This document shows positions 61,577-64,000 of a stretch of DNA of 64,000 bases, piece by piece; the first letter of the stretch is position 1, and each line of letters opens with the position of its first letter. Under the pieces are notes generated by a model. The model was not told the origin of the DNA and searched no databases. It saw only the letters and a program-made list of their open reading frames with translations. A program made the position numbers and the translations under genes. This DNA comes from Chitinimonas sp. BJYL2 (GTDB lineage: Bacteria; Pseudomonadota; Gammaproteobacteria; Burkholderiales; Chitinimonadaceae): the NCBI RefSeq assembly GCF_027257935.1, contig NZ_JANZKW010000002.1, forward strand, positions 682,001-746,000, written 5' to 3'.

Positions 61577-62557
61577 ATGCGCACAATCTCCACTGATCTC
61601 GACCGGGCCCTGACCCTGCTGCAAGGGGGCGAGCTGGTCGCCATTCCGACCGAGACCGTCTACGGCCTCGCTGCCGACGCTCGCCAGCCCGATGCCGTCG
61701 CCAAAATCTTTGCCCTGAAGGGTCGGCCGGCCGATCACCCGGTCATCGTCCACATTGCGGGTAAAGATCAATTGCAGGACTGGGCGCGTGACATTCCCGA
61801 CACAGCCTGGCGGCTGGCCGAGGCCTTCTGGCCAGGTTCGTTGACGCTGATCCTGCATCGCCAGCCCGGCGTGTCCGATGCCGTCACTGGCGGGCAGGAT
61901 ACAGTGGGCCTGCGCGCGCCGGCCCACCCGCTGACACATGCCCTGCTCGAACGCTTCCAGGGCGGCCTCGCCGCACCGTCGGCCAACCAGTTCGGCCATG
62001 TCAGCCCCACCACGGCAGCCCATGTGTATAGCGAATTCGGTGATCGGGTGCCGTTGATACTGGATGGCGGACCTTGCCAGGTGGGCGTGGAGTCCACCAT
62101 CGTCGGCCTCACGGGCGATACCCCTTCCCTGCTGCGCCCCGGTGGTGTGCCACGCGAGGCGATTGAAGATTTGCTGGGATTGCGGCTCGAACATCACGAA
62201 AAGCCATCCACTGCCCAAGTGCGCGTCTCGGGTCTGCTCGATTCGCACTACGCGCCCCGTACGCCCCTGCTGACCGGTCCGCTCGCGGCCATCGCCGTGG
62301 AGGCTGCCCGCCGTGGCGATGCCGGCGAGCGCGTTGCTGTGCTGCACCACTCGCCCACGCACAAGCTGGCCGGCAGCAGCGAAGACCACGCCATGCCGGG
62401 CGAACCCGAGGCCTATGCGCGTGATCTGTATGCCACCTTGCGGGATTTTGATGGTGGCCGCTTTGATGTGCTGTTGCTCGAAACACCGCCGCAATCGGCC
62501 GCCTGGCTGGCGGTGAACGACCGGGTCAAGCGTGCAACCAGCCAGTGGCTGGGCTAG
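61577..62557 (+). CDS. Sua5/YciO/YrdC-family L-threonylcarbamoyladenylate synthase
   Basis: 326 residues. The N-terminal YrdC domain (about 1-195) has GGELVAIPTETVYGLAADAR, IFALKGRPADHPVIVHI, GGLAAPSANQFGHVSPTTAA and GGPCQVGVESTIVGL. It makes the threonylcarbamoyl-AMP used for the t6A modification of tRNA. The C-terminal Sua5 domain (about 220-326) makes it the longer Sua5 type, as in Bacillus YwlC and archaeal enzymes. The ATG at 61577 is directly downstream of a -10 box. It ends in a 4-bp convergent overlap with the LysR gene. Confidence 0.94.
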   Translation: MRTISTDLDRALTLLQGGELVAIPTETVYGLAADARQPDAVAKIFALKGRPADHPVIVHIAGKDQLQDWARDIPDTAWRLAEAFWPGSLTLILHRQPGVSDAVTGGQDTVGLRAPAHPLTHALLERFQGGLAAPSANQFGHVSPTTAAHVYSEFGDRVPLILDGGPCQVGVESTIVGLTGDTPSLLRPGGVPREAIEDLLGLRLEHHEKPSTAQVRVSGLLDSHYAPRTPLLTGPLAAIAVEAARRGDAGERVAVLHHSPTHKLAGSSEDHAMPGEPEAYARDLYATLRDFDGGRFDVLLLETPPQSAAWLAVNDRVKRATSQWLG

Positions 62558-63453
62558 TCCACCCCGGCCAGATACCCCGCCAGCGCGCGTACAGCAGGTG
62601 TCAGTGTTTCCCAGCGTTGCACACAGAGCTGCAATTCGCGGCTGGCCCAGTCGTCACTGATGTTGACGAGCACCAGTCCCATCGCATCGCGGTAACCCTG
62701 CCCGGTGCTCTCAGGCACCACGGCCACGCCCGCACCGCCGGCCACCAGCCGCGCAATGGCGGCAAAGCTCGGTGCACGGGCCCGCACATGCAGCGGCAGG
62801 CCCGCCAGATGCGCCATCTTGTCCACGAATCGCTGCATGGAACTGTCCTCGGGCATGCCCACCAGCGCATGCTCGGTGAGCGCGCGGAACGAGCAGGCAG
62901 ACTGTGCGGCCAGCGGGTGATCCGCCGCCGCCAACACCGTGAGCCGGTAGCGCCCCAGCGGCAGCAGGGTGAGTCCCTCGGGTTGGTAATCGCTGTCGAT
63001 CACGCCGATGTCGGCCTCGCCACGCACCACGGCATCGATCACCTCGCGGCTGGTCCGCTCTACCAGCACCATATCCAGATAGGGGTGCTCGGCCAGGTAG
63101 CGACCCAGGGCTGCTGGCAGAATCGTGCTGTTGGCCGTGGTATTGGCCCACAGACTCAGCGCCACCCGCTCAGGGCTGACCAGGGCGTCCATGGCGGTTT
63201 GCGCATCACTGGCGGCGCGGGCGATGCGCCGGGCATGCTCCAGCAGGGTGTCGCCTGCCCGGGTTAAACGCACGCCGCTGGCATGCCGATCAAACAGGCT
63301 CAGGCCAAGCCGCTCTTCCATCTGTCGCAGGCGGGCGCTGGCAGCCGACAAAGCCAGCGGCAGGGTCGCCGCCCCGCGCGATAGTGACCCAGCCTCGGCC
63401 ACGGCAATGAACAGGCGGATATCGGGCAGATCAAAACGCGGAGGTTTCGTCAT
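62554..63453 (-). CDS. LysR-family transcriptional regulator
   Basis: 299 residues: winged helix (about 8-65; LFIAVAEAGSLSRGAATLPL, RLRQMEERLGLSLFDRHASG) and a PBP2-type effector domain (LSLWANTTANSTILPAALGR, VRGEADIGVIDSDYQPEGLT, LVAGGAGVAVVPESTGQGYR). The ATG at 63453 (MTKPPRFDLPDIRLFIAVAE) is preferred to the extended frame from 63597. Divergent from the EamA-type transporter at 63541, a common regulator-transporter pair, so it probably controls that gene. Confidence 0.93.
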   Translation of the reverse strand: MTKPPRFDLPDIRLFIAVAEAGSLSRGAATLPLALSAASARLRQMEERLGLSLFDRHASGVRLTRAGDTLLEHARRIARAASDAQTAMDALVSPERVALSLWANTTANSTILPAALGRYLAEHPYLDMVLVERTSREVIDAVVRGEADIGVIDSDYQPEGLTLLPLGRYRLTVLAAADHPLAAQSACSFRALTEHALVGMPEDSSMQRFVDKMAHLAGLPLHVRARAPSFAAIARLVAGGAGVAVVPESTGQGYRDAMGLVLVNISDDWASRELQLCVQRWETLTPAVRALAGYLAGVD

Positions 63454-63540
63454 TGGCGAAGGCCGGTCGAGAAAGCACGCATTCTCTTCCGCCTTGCCCG
63501 GCCAGACAATCCCGACATTACTGCACGCACCGAGCCCGCC

Positions 63541-64000
63541 ATGCACAATGCCAGCACCATGACCTTCGCCAAACCGGAAAGCCAAGCCTGGTATCACGAT
63601 GGCCGCATGCTCGCCGCCTTGGCGGCCGCAGCGTTTTCGCTGAAGGCCATTTTCGTCAAGCTTGCCTATGGCGCGTACCCGGTTGACGCCATCACCCTGC
63701 TGGCCATCCGCATGGGACTCGCACTACCCGCATTTTTATGGCTCGCCACACGCGACGCCAAGGGCAAGGTGCCGACGCAGCGCGATTGGCTGGGCTTGGT
63801 GGCGATGGGCTTGCTGGGCTACTACCTCTCCAGTCTGTTCGATTTCATCGGCCTGCAAACCATCTCGGCCGGGCTGGAGCGGCTGATCCTGTTCACTTAC
63901 CCCACGCTGGTGCTGATCTTGGAGGCCGTGTGGCGTAAAAAGCCGATCAGCCGCGCGGTCTGGGCTGGCATGGGGCTCACCTATCTGGGTCTGCTTGCCG
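63541..64000 (+). CDS. EamA/DMT-family transporter, N-terminal part (partial)
   Basis: Open from the ATG at 63541 (or 63559) to the window edge, 153 codons. Hydrophobic segments from about residue 24 carry the EamA pattern AAAFSLKAIFVKLAYGAYPV, LLAIRMGLALPAFLWLATRD, GLLGYYLSSLFDFIGLQTIS and LILFTYPTLVLILEAVWRKK. It is probably controlled by the divergent LysR gene. The substrate is unknown. A second member of the superfamily is at 12311. Confidence 0.9.
   Translation, partial: MHNASTMTFAKPESQAWYHDGRMLAALAAAAFSLKAIFVKLAYGAYPVDAITLLAIRMGLALPAFLWLATRDAKGKVPTQRDWLGLVAMGLLGYYLSSLFDFIGLQTISAGLERLILFTYPTLVLILEAVWRKKPISRAVWAGMGLTYLGLLA

Noticed and set aside
61427-62494. N-terminal extension of the GGDEF protein to 1008 residues
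   Set aside because: The extension is antisense to the Sua5/YrdC gene. A proper signal peptide and ribosome-binding site lie at 61426.

Overview
The window looks like the chromosome of a chitin-degrading betaproteobacterium, probably Neisseriales (Chitinibacteraceae or a relative). The evidence is high GC with dense operons, a beta-type sdhCDAB-sdhE-gltA-sucA cluster divergent from mdh through a GntR gene, a HutC/UTRA regulator in that gap, and two secreted GH18 chitinases with CBM5/12 modules. The genus is inferred from gene content only.

Layout. 1-8.2 kb: TCA cluster (sucA partial, gltA, sdhE, sdhB, sdhA, sdhD, sdhC on minus), GntR regulator, mdh on plus. 8.3-21.4 kb: mostly housekeeping and accessory genes (GT41 glycosyltransferase, thioredoxin-like protein, hpnC, nuclease, transporter, LuxR regulator, sensor kinase, dadA, M61 protease, PCu(A)C copper chaperone). 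A strong small-RNA candidate lies at about 14.48-14.67 kb. 21.4-25.0 kb: FCD-type GntR regulator divergent from a gamma-glutamylpolyamine-synthetase-like gene and a class III aminotransferase, around a 52-bp nested palindrome. 25.2-28.3 kb: LytS/AlgZ-type kinase, LytTR regulator and periplasmic binding protein.

28.8-37.7 kb: redox/electrophile-response cluster (two AhpD-like proteins, GST, a three-domain oxidoreductase, CrgA-like LysR regulator, quinone-oxidoreductase-like MDR, HD-GYP protein, a glutaredoxin with a premature stop, DUF1348). Three promoters here share a 25-bp palindrome plus downstream elements at identical spacing. 37.7-39.6 kb: AT-richer accessory stretch with one outer-membrane-barrel-like gene.

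39.6-56.6 kb: chitin and secretion block on minus. Two chitinases with (Thr-Pro)n linkers flank an 11-gene type II secretion / type IV filament operon (GspG-F-E, PilM-N-O-P-like, secretin, three pseudopilins), followed by a prolyl-4-hydroxylase-like protein and a JmjC/cupin_8 protein that share an N-terminal module. The 9-mer AATACCAGT lies upstream of both chitinases and of the secretion operon, which suggests one regulon. 57.2-64 kb: NlpC/P60 lipoprotein, alpha/beta hydrolase, TetR regulator, TPR-GGDEF cyclase, Sua5/YrdC protein, LysR regulator and a truncated EamA transporter.

Most interesting items: (1) the three-promoter operator set in the redox cluster; (2) the secretion operon with adjoining Fe(II)/2OG oxygenases and chitinases carrying (TP)n linkers; (3) the anti-Shine-Dalgarno small-RNA candidate; (4) the 52-bp nested palindrome; (5) the glutaredoxin nonsense codon.
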